This document shows positions 25,994-37,940 of a stretch of 64,000 nucleotides of DNA, piece by piece. The notes under the pieces were generated by a model. That model was not told the origin of the DNA. It saw only the letters and a list, made by a program, of their open reading frames with translations, and did no database searches. Origin of the DNA: Hymenobacter caeli (GTDB taxonomy: Bacteria; Bacteroidota; Bacteroidia; Cytophagales; Hymenobacteraceae). A program made the translations under genes and the position numbers. How positions within the stretch are numbered: the stretch's first letter is position 1; the number at the start of each line of letters is the position of its first letter. Where the stretch lies: assembly GCF_013294115.1 (NCBI RefSeq), contig NZ_JABSNP010000004.1, forward strand, positions 1 to 64,000, written 5' to 3'.

Positions 25994-26872
25994 ATGCCGT
26001 CTTTTTGCCGCCTACTGTCCGGCCTGCTGCTGGCCGGGGCCCTGCCCCTGGCCGCCCGGGCCCAAACCCCCGCCGATACCGCGGCCCGCGCCGCGCCGGT
26101 GGCGCCCGCCCGCGCCCGGGTGCCGGCCCCGGCCCCGGTGCGTCCACCGGTGGTCACGGCGGCTCCGTCCGACGAGCAGTCGTACCGCAAGGAGTTCGTG
26201 TACGGCATCAACTTCAACACCCAGGGCGGCCTCATCGGGGGCCTGTCCATCCGCTCGACGCGGGTAATTGACGACCGGTGGCTGCGGTTCTGGAGCCTGG
26301 AGGGCGTATCGCTGAAAAACCAAAAGGAAGAGCGCGTCACCAACAGCGCCACCGGCGGCAGCTTTATCTACCACAAGACCAACTACGCTTTCGCGCTGCG
26401 GCCCTCGGTGGGCGTGCAGCGCATCCTGTTCCGCAAAGCCGCCGACGCGGGGGTGCAGGTGAACGCGCTGCTCAGCGCGGGCCCTTCCATTGGGCTGCTG
26501 ATGCCCTACTACATCAGCTACGACTACACCGCCGCCAACACCGGGCGCTTCGGCAACGGCGACGACATCCGCGACGAGCAGTACGACCCCAGCATCCACG
26601 TGCAGGAGGGGGCCATTATTGACCACGCGCCGTTTTTTAGCGGCATCGGCAAGCTGCAGTTCGTGCCCGGGCTGCACCTGCGCGGGGCCCTTAGCTTCGA
26701 GTACGGCCGCTACCGCGACGCCGTGGCGGGCATCGAGGCCGGCTTCCTGGTGGAGGCCTACACCAAGCGCCTGCTCGTGCTCAGCCCCGGCACGCTCGGC
26801 GACCCGGCGCTCGTCAACAACCGGTTTTTCCCCTCGGTGTACCTCACGCTCTACATCGGCCACCGCTCGTAG
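25994..26872 (+). CDS. Outer membrane beta-barrel-like secreted protein
   Basis: The start at 25994 gives 292 residues: signal peptide (MPSFCRLLSGLLLAGALPLAARAQ), a proline/alanine-rich linker (residues 25-60), then a domain of alternating strands (NFNTQGGLIGGLSIRSTRV, PGLHLRGALSFEYGRYRD, FPSVYLTLYIGHRS). The last residues resemble an outer membrane barrel end. No specific family is recognised; an integral outer membrane location is inferred. Confidence 0.7.
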   Translation: MPSFCRLLSGLLLAGALPLAARAQTPADTAARAAPVAPARARVPAPAPVRPPVVTAAPSDEQSYRKEFVYGINFNTQGGLIGGLSIRSTRVIDDRWLRFWSLEGVSLKNQKEERVTNSATGGSFIYHKTNYAFALRPSVGVQRILFRKAADAGVQVNALLSAGPSIGLLMPYYISYDYTAANTGRFGNGDDIRDEQYDPSIHVQEGAIIDHAPFFSGIGKLQFVPGLHLRGALSFEYGRYRDAVAGIEAGFLVEAYTKRLLVLSPGTLGDPALVNNRFFPSVYLTLYIGHRS

Positions 26873-26883
26873 GGCAGTAGCCA

Positions 26884-26968
26884 TTAGCTGCTGGCTGTTA
26901 GCCGTTAGCTTTTTTTAGAATGAAATTACCCCATCAAGCTAATAGCCAACAGCTAGTAGCCAACAGCT
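26884..26968. repeat. Inverted repeat with TAGCTGTTGGCTATTAGC-type units
   Basis: Imperfect inverted copies of TTAGCTGCTGGCTGTTAGC (from 26884) and GCTAATAGCCAACAGCTAG (to 26968) surround a T run. It lies directly upstream of lipA and may function as a terminator for the preceding gene. Confidence 0.7.
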
Positions 26969-26974
26969 GATATA

Positions 26975-27871
26975 ATGATTGACCTGCCCATCCTCAACCA
27001 GCCCGAAACGGCCGCCCCGGCCCGCCCCCGCAAGCCCGACTGGCTGCGCGTGAAGCTGCCCGTGGGCCCCGAGTACGCCGCCGTGCGCAAGCTCGTGGAC
27101 GAGCACAAGCTGCACACCATCTGCGAGAGCGGCAACTGCCCCAACATGGGCGAGTGCTGGGGCGCGGGCACGGCCACGTTCATGATTTTGGGCAACATCT
27201 GCACCCGCTCGTGCTCGTTTTGCGCCGTGGCCACCGGCCGCCCCACCGAGCTCGACCTCGACGAGCCCCGCCGCGTGGCCGAGGCCATTGCCCTGATGAA
27301 GGTGAAGCACGCCGTGCTGACCAGCGTGAACCGCGACGAGCTGAAGGACCGCGGCGCCGCCGTGTGGCACGAAACCGTGGTGCTCACCAAGCAGCTCTCG
27401 CCCACCACCACCATCGAAACCCTCATCCCCGACGTGAAAGCCAACTGGGCAGCCCTGGAAACCATGATTTCGGGCGGCCAGGAGGTGATTTCGCACAACA
27501 TGGAAACCGTGGGCAGCCTCTACCGCCTCGTGCGCCCGCAGGGCCGCTACGACCGCAGCCTGGAGCAAATCCGCCGCACGAAGCTGGCCGGCCACCGCAC
27601 CAAGTCGGGCATCATGCTGGGCCTGGGCGAGCAGCCCGACGAGCTGTACCAAGCCATGGACGACCTCGTAGCCAACGGCCTCGACATCCTCACCCTGGGC
27701 CAGTACCTCCAGCCCACCAAGCGCCACCTGGCCGTGGCCGAGTTCATCACCCCCGACCAGTTTGCCCACTACCGCGAGGAAGGCCTGCGCCGGGGCCTGA
27801 AATACGTGGAAAGCGGCCCCCTGGTGCGCAGCTCCTACCACGCCGAGCGCCACGTGAACGTGCCGGTTTAG
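26975..27871 (+). CDS. lipA: Lipoyl synthase
   Basis: LipA is a radical-SAM enzyme that inserts sulfur into protein-bound octanoate to make lipoate, the cofactor of the 2-oxoacid dehydrogenase and glycine cleavage complexes. The auxiliary cluster cysteines C50, C55 and C61 ([14 protein letters not shown]) and the radical-SAM C76-x3-C80-x2-C83 (CTRSCSFC) are present. The 298-residue length is typical. Many lipoylated-complex genes lie elsewhere in this window: odhB, lpd, sucA, gcvP and the fused E1. Confidence 0.96.
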   Translation: MIDLPILNQPETAAPARPRKPDWLRVKLPVGPEYAAVRKLVDEHKLHTICESGNCPNMGECWGAGTATFMILGNICTRSCSFCAVATGRPTELDLDEPRRVAEAIALMKVKHAVLTSVNRDELKDRGAAVWHETVVLTKQLSPTTTIETLIPDVKANWAALETMISGGQEVISHNMETVGSLYRLVRPQGRYDRSLEQIRRTKLAGHRTKSGIMLGLGEQPDELYQAMDDLVANGLDILTLGQYLQPTKRHLAVAEFITPDQFAHYREEGLRRGLKYVESGPLVRSSYHAERHVNVPV

Positions 27872-27882
27872 CCAAGCAGCGG

Positions 27883-28278
27883 ATGGCGTTCTTTACCGCG
27901 CGGGGCCGCCTGCGGCGGCGGCACTACTTTGGGCGCATCGCGCTGCTGTACGCCGCGGGCATCGGGTGCTACGCGCTGCCCACGCTGCTGCCGCAGATAC
28001 CAACCATCGAACCCGTGGCCGTGGGAGGTTTGGTGGCCGTGGGCTACCTGCTCATCATTCAAATGTTGCAGCGCCTGCACGACCTGGACCTGCGGGCCTG
28101 GTGGGCCCTCACGAGCTTATTGCCCGTGGTGAGCTATGTGCTAGGGGCCGGGCTGCAGCTGGTGCCGGGCACCGTGGGCCCCAACCGCTTCGGGCCCGAC
28201 CCTAAGCGGCCCGGGCTGCGTCCGGCGGCCCCCGCACCGCCAGCCCTCGGCGAGGACCTTGCCTCAGAAGCTGTTTGA
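27883..28278 (+). CDS. DUF805 family membrane protein
   Basis: This 131-residue protein opens with MAFFTARGRLRRRHYFGRIAL, the typical DUF805 F-x-x-x-GR-x-RR-x-x-Y-x-R motif, followed by three hydrophobic segments. The family is small inner-membrane proteins of unknown function. The final residues SEAV and the stop codon are supplied by the end of the MITE-like element at 28267. It follows lipA by 11 bp and may be co-transcribed. Confidence 0.85.
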   Translation: MAFFTARGRLRRRHYFGRIALLYAAGIGCYALPTLLPQIPTIEPVAVGGLVAVGYLLIIQMLQRLHDLDLRAWWALTSLLPVVSYVLGAGLQLVPGTVGPNRFGPDPKRPGLRPAAPAPPALGEDLASEAV

Positions 28279-28406
28279 ATTAATTTGTGGGGCCCCGCAC
28301 GCGCGGTAAAGAATCCTCTTGGTGTCTCCTCGCTGCCCGGTTTCGGCCTAACAGCAGACGCCAAGCGGCGTCGCTGAACGCAGCGGGTGCTAACTTAAAC
28401 AGCTTC
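28267..28406. mobile_element. MITE-like 140-bp element
   Basis: The termini are inverted repeats GAAGCTGTTTGAATTA (from 28267) and TAACTTAAACAGCTTC (to 28406). The element is flanked by a 3-bp duplication TCA (28264-28266 and 28407-28409), fitting the TNA-type target of IS5/IS427-like transposases. It encodes no transposase, so it is presumably non-autonomous. It provides the stop codon of the DUF805 gene, and its right flank is the stop of the next gene. Confidence 0.65.
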
Positions 28407-31319
28407 TCAGGCCCGTTGTAGGGATTTTTGCCGCAGCTTCCAGTAGCCGGCCCATAGGCCCAGCAGCAGCAGCCACCCGGCGTAGTCGTCGAGCGGCACG
28501 GCGGTGGGCGCATCGAGCGGGGTTTCCTGGGCGTCGAGGCTGGCGTTGGCGGCGAGGGTCTGGGCCTGCTTGCGGCGGAGGGCGGCCTTTTGCGCTTCGT
28601 TTTCGAGCGCCAGGAAGGAGGTCAGCGGCGTCAGCAATTGGTTTTGGAAGCTGGCCTGGATGAAAGCCAGGCGCTGGGCATCGGCCGCGGCGGGGTGCAG
28701 GGCCTGCCACTGGCCGTAGCCGCTCAGCCACAGGCCCGCCAGCCAGCGCGTGGCCGGGCCGGGGCCGGGGCCCAGCGACAGCGCGGCCTGCGGCTGGGCC
28801 AGCACCACGGCGGGGCGGCCGTCGTCGGGCAGGTAGGCGCGGGGGCGGGCCGCGGTGGGCCAGGCCCGCACGCCCCGGGCCCCGGCCGCCGCGGCACCCA
28901 GCGGCTGGGGCACCAGGGCCCGGTGCAGCGAGCGGGTTTCGGCGCGGCGGCCGGGGCTCAGCACCAGAAATTCGTCGCTTTCCGGGTAGGCCGCCGCCAG
29001 CTCGTCGAAGTCGGGGGCCAGTACCGTGGCGGCTACCGCGTCGGTCACCACCACCAGCACCGGGTAGCCGGGGCCCGGGTGCAGCTGGGCGTCGGCCAGC
29101 ACGCGCTGCACGGCCCCGGTGAGGTAGCAGCCGCCCGCGTTGGGAAACGCGTCGAGCTGCTGTTGCCAGTCGGCCCCGGCCGGCACGGGGTGGGCGTAGG
29201 TGTTCACCAGCGTGAAGCGGGGCGGGCCCAGGCCCGGGGCCCCGTTGCGCAGACCCTCGGTCCCGCTGCGCAGAAAATCGGCCACCCGCTGCTCATACGC
29301 CGCTTTCAGCCCGCCCTTGCCCGCCGATGCGTCGATGAGGAAATGGTAGTACGGCTGGCGCTGCACCAGCGGCAACCGCTGTTTGGCCGCCGCGCTCAGG
29401 TACACCACTGCGCCGCCGGCGGTGGCCACGGGCCCGGCGGGCGCGGGGGCCCCGGCCACGGTGCCCAGCGCCACGGTTTGGCCGTCGATGGCCAGCGCCA
29501 GCGGTTCTTTGTGCAGCAGCTGGAAGCCCGTGCGGCGCACGGCGGCCCCCACTACCGGGTACACGCTGAGCCGCAGGCGGCCGGGCCCGGCGTAGGCCAG
29601 CAGGCCCGGGTCGCGGCGGTCTTGCTGGTGCAAAATCTGGGCGTACACCCAATCGGCGGCCTTTTGCTCGGCCAGGAGGCCGGACTCGCGGCGGCCGTTG
29701 ATGTCGAGGTAATAGCCGCCGACCCAGCAGCCGGCCGGCAGCGCAAACGCGGTGCGGTACTCGCCCGGGACCGGGCCCCCGTCGGCGTTGGCTACCTCCA
29801 AATCCACCCAGCTCACCCAGGCCTGCTGGCGGGCATCGTAGCGGCTGCGGGCCGTGAGCCGGCGCAACACCGCCGGGGCCGGTGCGGGCCCCGGGCGAGG
29901 AAAGACGCTGCCGCCGGGGCCCTCTTCCGCCGCCGCCGTACGCTGCGCGAACACGGCTTCCAGGTGCGCCATCTTACTGTCCGACAAAGTCAGGTTGTCC
30001 AGCACCAGCCAGTTGTAATAGGCCGACAGGTAGGGCTGCTGCGAACCCATGAAAAGGTCGCGGGTGCCGGCTTTGTGCTGCCGCACCACGGCCAGCGTGC
30101 GGGCCAGCGCGGGCGCGTTGAGGGCGTAGGCCCGGGCGTAGTCGGGCCGGTACACGTAGGCCAGCGCCGCGTGCAGCACCTGGCGGTCGTGCCAGTAGCT
30201 GGCCGTGACGAGCAGCGGCAGCAGGGCCGCGCCGCCCGCCAGCGCGGCACGGCCCACCCAGCGGGCAAAACGGGGCCGCAGTGCTTCCAGGTCGTCGCTC
30301 AGCACCTGCACGTGCAGCACGAGCAGCACCAGCGGCGCAAGCATCAAAAAGCCCGTGCCGACGGCAATAACCGCCAGCACCGACAACGGCAGAAACGGCA
30401 GGAACACCAGGAAAAAATAGAATGTGTAGCCCAACAGGGCGCTGCGCCCCGCCAGCAGGGCCAGCCGCCACCCGGGCCGCTGCGGGTTTGGGCAGCACAG
30501 CAGCGCCCCGTTCAGCACCGCCAGGCCGTAGAACCACGGGCTGCAAAAGTTGCCGAAAATCCCCGCCTCGTGTCCCAGGCCTCCCCAAAAGGCTCCCGCG
30601 TTTACGGCCAGGCCCAGCACGGGCAGCACGAGCGAAACCACCACTTTCCAAGCAATCCCCAGCGCGGCGTCCGGGCGGTTCAGGCCGATGATGTACGCCC
30701 CGCGCACCAGGAAGAAGAGGAAAGCACAGGGCCCCAGCGCCAGCGCGGCCACGAGCAACGCCCCGCTAAGCAGATCTTGGCCCGGCAACATCCCATCCCA
30801 TCTATCAAAAAAGCGGAGCGAAGACAGCAACAATCCCAGCAGCCACGCGGCCAGGGGCACCGCCGCGGCCAGCCCAAAGCTCGGCAGGGCCCGGTGCGGG
30901 CGGTCGGCGGGTGTGGCGTGCACCACCAGCAGCAACAGCGCGTGGGCCAGGGTGGGCATCACAAACGTCCAGGCGTACACCAGAACATCGGTGGGCACCA
31001 TCCAGCGCGGCACGCTGCGGGGCAGCAGCTCGTCGCCGCAGGCCGTGCAGAGCCACAGAAATGCGCCGCCGGCCACCAGCGCGGCCCCGGCGTACCGGGC
31101 CCCGAGTCGCCGCCCGGTGGCCCAGCTCCAGCCCGCATAGCCCAGCGTGAAGCCCGCCAAAACGGCCCAGCCCAGCCCGCACTGCTGCCACCGCAACAGG
31201 CTCGCCGGCGGCAGTAGCGACTGGATGACGCCGTACTCCCCGCCGCACAGCAGCGCCAGCAACACAAGCGGGCCGGTGCTGACGACGAGTAGCCACCGGG
31301 GGTTTTGCAGGGTACGCAT
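28407..31319 (-). CDS. MSEP-CTERM sorting domain-type membrane protein
   Basis: This 970-residue protein starts MRTLQNPRWLLVVSTGPL and has about ten transmembrane segments in residues 1-400. A large extracytoplasmic region (400-930) follows. The C-terminal tail, VPLDDYAGWLLLLGLWAGYW and then a basic KLRQKSLQR, has the motif/helix/basic layout of exosortase substrates. The opening and topology match what I recall of TIGR04286 MSEP-CTERM proteins, which accompany exosortase K in Bacteroidota. The MSEP motif itself is degenerate here. No exosortase gene is in the window. A TTG/TACATTTG promoter lies upstream. Confidence 0.7.
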   Translation of the reverse strand: MRTLQNPRWLLVVSTGPLVLLALLCGGEYGVIQSLLPPASLLRWQQCGLGWAVLAGFTLGYAGWSWATGRRLGARYAGAALVAGGAFLWLCTACGDELLPRSVPRWMVPTDVLVYAWTFVMPTLAHALLLLVVHATPADRPHRALPSFGLAAAVPLAAWLLGLLLSSLRFFDRWDGMLPGQDLLSGALLVAALALGPCAFLFFLVRGAYIIGLNRPDAALGIAWKVVVSLVLPVLGLAVNAGAFWGGLGHEAGIFGNFCSPWFYGLAVLNGALLCCPNPQRPGWRLALLAGRSALLGYTFYFFLVFLPFLPLSVLAVIAVGTGFLMLAPLVLLVLHVQVLSDDLEALRPRFARWVGRAALAGGAALLPLLVTASYWHDRQVLHAALAYVYRPDYARAYALNAPALARTLAVVRQHKAGTRDLFMGSQQPYLSAYYNWLVLDNLTLSDSKMAHLEAVFAQRTAAAEEGPGGSVFPRPGPAPAPAVLRRLTARSRYDARQQAWVSWVDLEVANADGGPVPGEYRTAFALPAGCWVGGYYLDINGRRESGLLAEQKAADWVYAQILHQQDRRDPGLLAYAGPGRLRLSVYPVVGAAVRRTGFQLLHKEPLALAIDGQTVALGTVAGAPAPAGPVATAGGAVVYLSAAAKQRLPLVQRQPYYHFLIDASAGKGGLKAAYEQRVADFLRSGTEGLRNGAPGLGPPRFTLVNTYAHPVPAGADWQQQLDAFPNAGGCYLTGAVQRVLADAQLHPGPGYPVLVVVTDAVAATVLAPDFDELAAAYPESDEFLVLSPGRRAETRSLHRALVPQPLGAAAAGARGVRAWPTAARPRAYLPDDGRPAVVLAQPQAALSLGPGPGPATRWLAGLWLSGYGQWQALHPAAADAQRLAFIQASFQNQLLTPLTSFLALENEAQKAALRRKQAQTLAANASLDAQETPLDAPTAVPLDDYAGWLLLLGLWAGYWKLRQKSLQRA

Positions 31320-31393
31320 AAGGAAAAATGCCGGTCGCGGATAGAAGGAAAAATTGCCTGCTGCGGCCAGCGACGGCTATCCTGGCAGCATGA

Positions 31394-31425
31394 CAAATGT
31401 ATTATAAAGAACTTTGAATTTCAAA
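31394..31425 (-). promoter_or_regulatory. Putative promoter of the MSEP-CTERM gene
   Basis: On the minus strand a CTTTG -33 element (31422-31425) is followed 20 bp later by TACATTTG (31394-31401), a close fit to the Bacteroidetes TTG-N17-23-TAnnTTTG consensus. The predicted start site is about 70 bp before the ATG at 31319. Confidence 0.55.
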
Positions 31426-31514
31426 GTAAATGTGCCCAAATAAGATTTTTTCCCCGTGTTACGAGCAATATTCAACGACCAGCCGCTTCTAAATCGAAGA
31501 TTTCTTCAAACAAA

Positions 31515-31545
31515 AAAGGCCCTTTCCAAGTCGGAAAGGGCCTTT
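31515..31545 (-). terminator. Terminator downstream of the DUF4136 gene
   Basis: A perfect 13-bp stem (AAAGGCCCTTTCC) is preceded on the plus strand by an A run, which is a U tract in minus-strand transcripts. Confidence 0.75.
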
Positions 31546-31568
31546 CTGGTAATAAGCAGCAACGCGGC

Positions 31569-32174
31569 CTAGCGGCGCACCTGGTTGTCGGTGGGCGGGT
31601 AGGTCTCGAGGATGCCGGTCACGATGCGGGTGGCTTCCTCCTGGGTGATGTTGTTCTGGTTGAGCTGGGCCATGCCCGTGCCGCGCCAAGCCAACTCCTT
31701 GCGGCGGGCGTCCACGATGTCGATGATGACCGTGCCGGCTTTGTACTGCGAAACGCCGCCGTAGCCGCGGCCAAAGCCGCCGTAACCGTAGCCGTAGCCA
31801 CCGTAGGGGTAGCCCCCGTAGTACGGAGACACCTCTTGCTTGTTCTCCACGCGGGCGGTGTAGGCGATGAACACGTCGGGGGCCTGGCCCGGGGCGGCTT
31901 CGGTCAGGCCTTTGTTGGCCAGGTCGGCCGATACCGCGGCGCGAATGCGTTGGTCAACGAACGACTCGTAGCCCTTGGCGGGGCCGCCCTGGGTGTCGCC
32001 GGATTGGCGGGGGTACCAGGACCAGGTTTTGTAGGCGCGGAAGTTGACGGCGTGGTCAAAATCGTTGGATACGCCCACGTGCGACGTGGTGCAGCCAACG
32101 GCCCCCAGCAGCAGGGCCAGGCCCGTGGCTACCAGCGCGGTAGGACGGGTAAGATAACGGGAAATAGGGTTCAT
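31569..32174 (-). CDS. DUF4136 family lipoprotein
   Basis: The start at 32174 (MNPISRYLTRPTALVATGLAL) gives 201 residues with a lipobox LLGAVGC. The DUF4136 domain follows (DFDHAVNFRAYKTWSWYP at its start, conserved near RRKELAWRG...). It includes a glycine/tyrosine-rich insert (YGGYPYGGYGYGYGGFGRGY). DUF4136 proteins are small periplasmic or outer-membrane-anchored lipoproteins with no settled role. Confidence 0.85.
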   Translation of the reverse strand: MNPISRYLTRPTALVATGLALLLGAVGCTTSHVGVSNDFDHAVNFRAYKTWSWYPRQSGDTQGGPAKGYESFVDQRIRAAVSADLANKGLTEAAPGQAPDVFIAYTARVENKQEVSPYYGGYPYGGYGYGYGGFGRGYGGVSQYKAGTVIIDIVDARRKELAWRGTGMAQLNQNNITQEEATRIVTGILETYPPTDNQVRR

Positions 32175-32348
32175 GGCGGAATAAAAAGGACGAGAAAATA
32201 GCCTGGCGGCTCCGGGGGTACAACGGCGGCCGGCGGTCATTATTTCAACGAAAAACTACCGGTCCGCGTTCCGGCGCAACAAGAATGCTACTGGATAATC
32301 CAGCAATCTTTCTATCTTACCGCGCTGTTCTCCTCCTCTCTCATTCCA

Positions 32349-32657
32349 ATGACTCGAATTGCATTGCTCTTATTGGTCGCCGCCGGGCTGGGTTCCTGCA
32401 CCGCCGCCCGCGACGAACGCCTGCGCACGGCCAACGCCAACCGCACCCCGCAGCCCCACACCACCATCGTGGATTGCCCCGTGTACGACGGCATGACCAA
32501 AACCTCGACCGTGCTGGCGCAGTCGCCCACCGGCACCGAGGTACAGGTCACCGACACCATCAACGCCTATTTCGTGAAGGTGCGCCTCGACAAAGACGGC
32601 AAAACCACCACCGGCTACATGGACCGCCGCTGCTTCGGCGTGCGGGGCGATAAGTAA
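32349..32657 (+). CDS. Small lipoprotein, SH3-like
   Basis: This 102-residue protein has a signal peptide with lipobox LGSC (C17). The mature part (residues 40-100) has short strands around TGTEVQVTDTINAYFVKVRL and a GYMDRRCFG ending, a pattern that resembles bacterial SH3-type domains. The ATG at 32349 opens the signal peptide. The family assignment is tentative. Confidence 0.6.
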   Translation: MTRIALLLLVAAGLGSCTAARDERLRTANANRTPQPHTTIVDCPVYDGMTKTSTVLAQSPTGTEVQVTDTINAYFVKVRLDKDGKTTTGYMDRRCFGVRGDK

Positions 32658-32677
32658 GTTAAAAGAGAGTTAAAAGG

Positions 32678-32713
32678 TAAGAGGCCCGTCCGGTAATTCA
32701 GACGGGCCTCTTA
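32678..32713. terminator. Bidirectional terminator between convergent genes
   Basis: A perfect 13-bp stem (TAAGAGGCCCGTC / GACGGGCCTCTTA) with a 10-nt loop is flanked by A/T runs. It serves the lipoprotein gene (+) and gcvP (-). Confidence 0.75.
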
Positions 32714-32738
32714 ATTTTTAACCCCCAACTTTTAACTC

Positions 32739-35654
<2,916 letters not shown>

Positions 35655-35699
35655 CGGCAGGGGTATGAAGTGGGGGTGGCGGGGTGTGAAACCCTACAA

Positions 35700-35707
35700 C
35701 AAAGGTA
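35700..35707 (-). promoter_or_regulatory. Putative -7 box of gcvP
   Basis: The minus strand reads TACCTTTG, 45 bp upstream of the ATG. No -33 TTG is visible at the usual distance. Confidence 0.35.
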
Positions 35708-35782
35708 CGGTCTAAACGTCCCGGCCGGGGCCCTAATCGGTAGCTTTGTCCAACGTTTCCACTCAGTGCACGGGCCCAGCAC

Positions 35783-35913
35783 GGGGTGGTCCGGCGACTT
35801 TTTCAGTCGTCGGGCCACGCTGGCTACTGCCCGGGGCCACTCTAGCTACTGCCCGGGGCCGCTGTTCAATGGTAAGAGTGGTCCGACGACAGAAAAAGTC
35901 GCCGGACCACCCC
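35783..35913. repeat. Imperfect inverted repeat upstream of the saccharopine dehydrogenase-like gene
   Basis: 36-nt arms (35783-35818 and 35878-35913) with two mismatches flank a centre that holds a direct repeat CTACTGCCCGGGGCC. The right arm ends 36 bp before the next ATG. Confidence 0.85.
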
Positions 35914-35949
35914 AAACCTCGTTCTCCCTACTCACTTTCCCACCGCTTT

Positions 35950-37158
35950 ATGCTCACCATTGGCCTGCTCCGCGAAGGCAAAACGCCCCCCGACCGCCGC
36001 GTGCCCCTCACGCCCAAGAAGTGTGTGGAGGCCCAAAGCACCTTCCCCGGCCTGCAAATTGCGGTGCAGAGCAGCCCGCACCGGAGCTACGCCGACCAGG
36101 AGTACCGCGACCTGGGCATAGAGGTGCGCGACGACGTGGCCGGCTGCGACGTGCTGCTGGGCGTGAAGGAGGTGCCCGTGGCCCAACTGCTGCCGCACCA
36201 AACGTACCTGTTTTTCTCGCACACCATCAAGGCGCAGCCCGCCAACCAGCCGCTGCTACGCGCGGTGCTGGACCACCACATTAAGCTCATTGACTACGAG
36301 CTGATTACCAACGGGCGCGGCGAGCGGGTAGTGGCCTTCGGGCGCTACGCCGGCATCGTGGGGGCCTACAACGGCCTGCTCACCTACGGCCGCAAGCACG
36401 GCCTGTTTGCCCTCAAGCCGGCCTACCAGTGCGTGGACATGGACGACATGCAGGAGGAATACTTCAAAGTCAAAGCGCTGCCGCCCATCAAGATAGCCGT
36501 GACCGGCACGGGCCGCGTGGCCCAGGGGGCCCTGGAGGTGCTCGACCGCGTGGGCATCCGGCGGGTGAGCGTGTACGACTACCTCTACCACGATTTCCGC
36601 GAGCCGGTGTACACCCAGCTGGGCTCGGCCGACTACAACAGCCGCCGCGACGGCCGCGTCTGGGACACGCCCGACTTCCACCGCCACCCGGAGGCCTACG
36701 AATCCACGTTCGGCCTGTTCGCGCCCGTCACTGACCTGCTGATTGCCTGCGCGTTCTGGCACCCGGCGGCCCCGCGCCTGTTCGCGCTGGCCGACGTTGG
36801 GGGCCCCAACTTCCGCATCAACACCATCGCCGACGTGACCTGCGACGTGAACGGCTCCATCCCCGTCACGCAGCGCAGCAGCACCATTCCCGCCCCGGCC
36901 TTCGACTACGACCCCGCCACCGGGGCCCTGGCGCCGCCCTACTCGGGGCCCCAAACCATCACGGTGATGGCCGTGGACAACCTGCCCTGCGAGCTGCCCC
37001 GCAATGCCAGCCGCGACTTCGGCCGCCAGCTGCTCGACCACGTGTTCCCCCAGTTTTTCAACGGCGACGCGGGCGGCGTGCTGGCCCGCGCCACCATCGC
37101 GCAGGATGGGGAATTGACGGAGCGGTTTGGGTATTTGGCGGGATACGCAGGTGTTTAA
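35950..37158 (+). CDS. Saccharopine dehydrogenase-like NAD(P)-dependent oxidoreductase
   Basis: The start at 35950 gives 402 residues. The N-terminal domain (TIGLLREGKTPPDRRVPLTP) is of the alanine dehydrogenase/PNT type. IDYELITNGRGERVVAFGRYAGIVGA resembles the LYS1 signature, and VTGTGRVAQGALEVL is the dinucleotide-binding loop of the Rossmann domain. This architecture fits saccharopine dehydrogenase (lysine-forming) and related enzymes. The true substrate is not certain. The inverted repeat upstream sets the start: earlier in-frame codons run through it. Confidence 0.82.
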   Translation: MLTIGLLREGKTPPDRRVPLTPKKCVEAQSTFPGLQIAVQSSPHRSYADQEYRDLGIEVRDDVAGCDVLLGVKEVPVAQLLPHQTYLFFSHTIKAQPANQPLLRAVLDHHIKLIDYELITNGRGERVVAFGRYAGIVGAYNGLLTYGRKHGLFALKPAYQCVDMDDMQEEYFKVKALPPIKIAVTGTGRVAQGALEVLDRVGIRRVSVYDYLYHDFREPVYTQLGSADYNSRRDGRVWDTPDFHRHPEAYESTFGLFAPVTDLLIACAFWHPAAPRLFALADVGGPNFRINTIADVTCDVNGSIPVTQRSSTIPAPAFDYDPATGALAPPYSGPQTITVMAVDNLPCELPRNASRDFGRQLLDHVFPQFFNGDAGGVLARATIAQDGELTERFGYLAGYAGV

Positions 37159-37272
37159 CTACAGAGGCTTTGGGGCCTTGTGCGAAGACGATTTTTCTGA
37201 TTATTTCATACAATCAATTAGACGACTACCTATTTCATTTGCGCCGATTAATATAATTCCCCCGCTATAATC

Positions 37273-37821
37273 ATGAAGATTTATGAGCACATGGAGGCCC
37301 ACTTAGGGCACATTACGCGAGGCTGGGGACCCCCGTCAGGAAATGCTTTTGGGATTGAAGTTTCCTTGTTCGAGAATATCCCAGAAGTAGGAATGAATAC
37401 TTTCTCTACGCTCGGCCTAAGCAATCATATCCTTGCCATTGGCAACAAGCAAGTACGTCAGGAGCTTCTGTTTGGGGTTTCCAACACCTATCCTATAGAT
37501 GACGTTGCCTCTTTTTTGATAACATTCGCAGAGGGCATAGCTGTTGGAGGCCGTGGCCTGCTGCGAGGAGAGGTCATAGCGGAAAAGCCGTTAATACAGG
37601 ATGTGATGACAACCGGTGTATACGCTTCAATACCAGTTTTGTGGCCCGAAGAATTACATGTTTTCGAAGGTTCTTCCCCCAAAACAGTTTTTGTTTGGTT
37701 ACTGCCGATTTGCAGAGCGGAAATCGAAGTAATTACTGCAAAAGGGTGGAATTATTTTGAGGATTATCTAGAAGATGTGGAAGTCGATTTCTGGGATTTA
37801 AATAGACCTTCTCTCTTCTAA
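37273..37821 (+). CDS. Suppressor-of-fused (SUFU) domain protein
   Basis: This 182-residue protein matches the SUFU domain: TFSTLGLSNHIL..RQELLF near the start and VFVWLLPICRAEIEVITAKG with a VDFWDLNRPSLF end. In bacteria such proteins are usually immunity proteins of polymorphic toxin systems. No toxin is adjacent, so it is an orphan. Its AT-rich codon use differs from the neighbouring genes. A 17-bp tandem repeat follows immediately after its stop. Confidence 0.85.
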   Translation: MKIYEHMEAHLGHITRGWGPPSGNAFGIEVSLFENIPEVGMNTFSTLGLSNHILAIGNKQVRQELLFGVSNTYPIDDVASFLITFAEGIAVGGRGLLRGEVIAEKPLIQDVMTTGVYASIPVLWPEELHVFEGSSPKTVFVWLLPICRAEIEVITAKGWNYFEDYLEDVEVDFWDLNRPSLF

Positions 37822-37822
37822 T

Positions 37823-37856
37823 TAGGGCCCCTACCGTACTAGGGCCCCTACCGTAC
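37823..37856. repeat. Tandem 17-bp direct repeat
   Basis: Two perfect adjacent copies of TAGGGCCCCTACCGTAC (37823-37839 and 37840-37856) lie just after the SUFU stop codon. Confidence 0.85.
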
Positions 37857-37940
37857 CCGGTACAGCCTAATGCCGGCTGGGGGGGCGTGCTGGCCCTCAA
37901 CGCCAAGCTTTACCTTCGCCGAGCACCCAGAATTTCGATA

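Noticed and set aside
28267-28406. Insertion sequence with its own transposase
   Set aside because: The element is only 140 bp with no coding capacity, so it is listed as a MITE-like element instead.
28590-31217. Long antisense frame opposite the MSEP-CTERM gene
   Set aside because: The translation is a G/A/R/Q-rich low-complexity chain, as expected for a GC-rich shadow of the real gene.
37823-37856. CRISPR-like direct repeat
   Set aside because: Only two directly adjacent 17-bp copies, no spacers, no cas genes.
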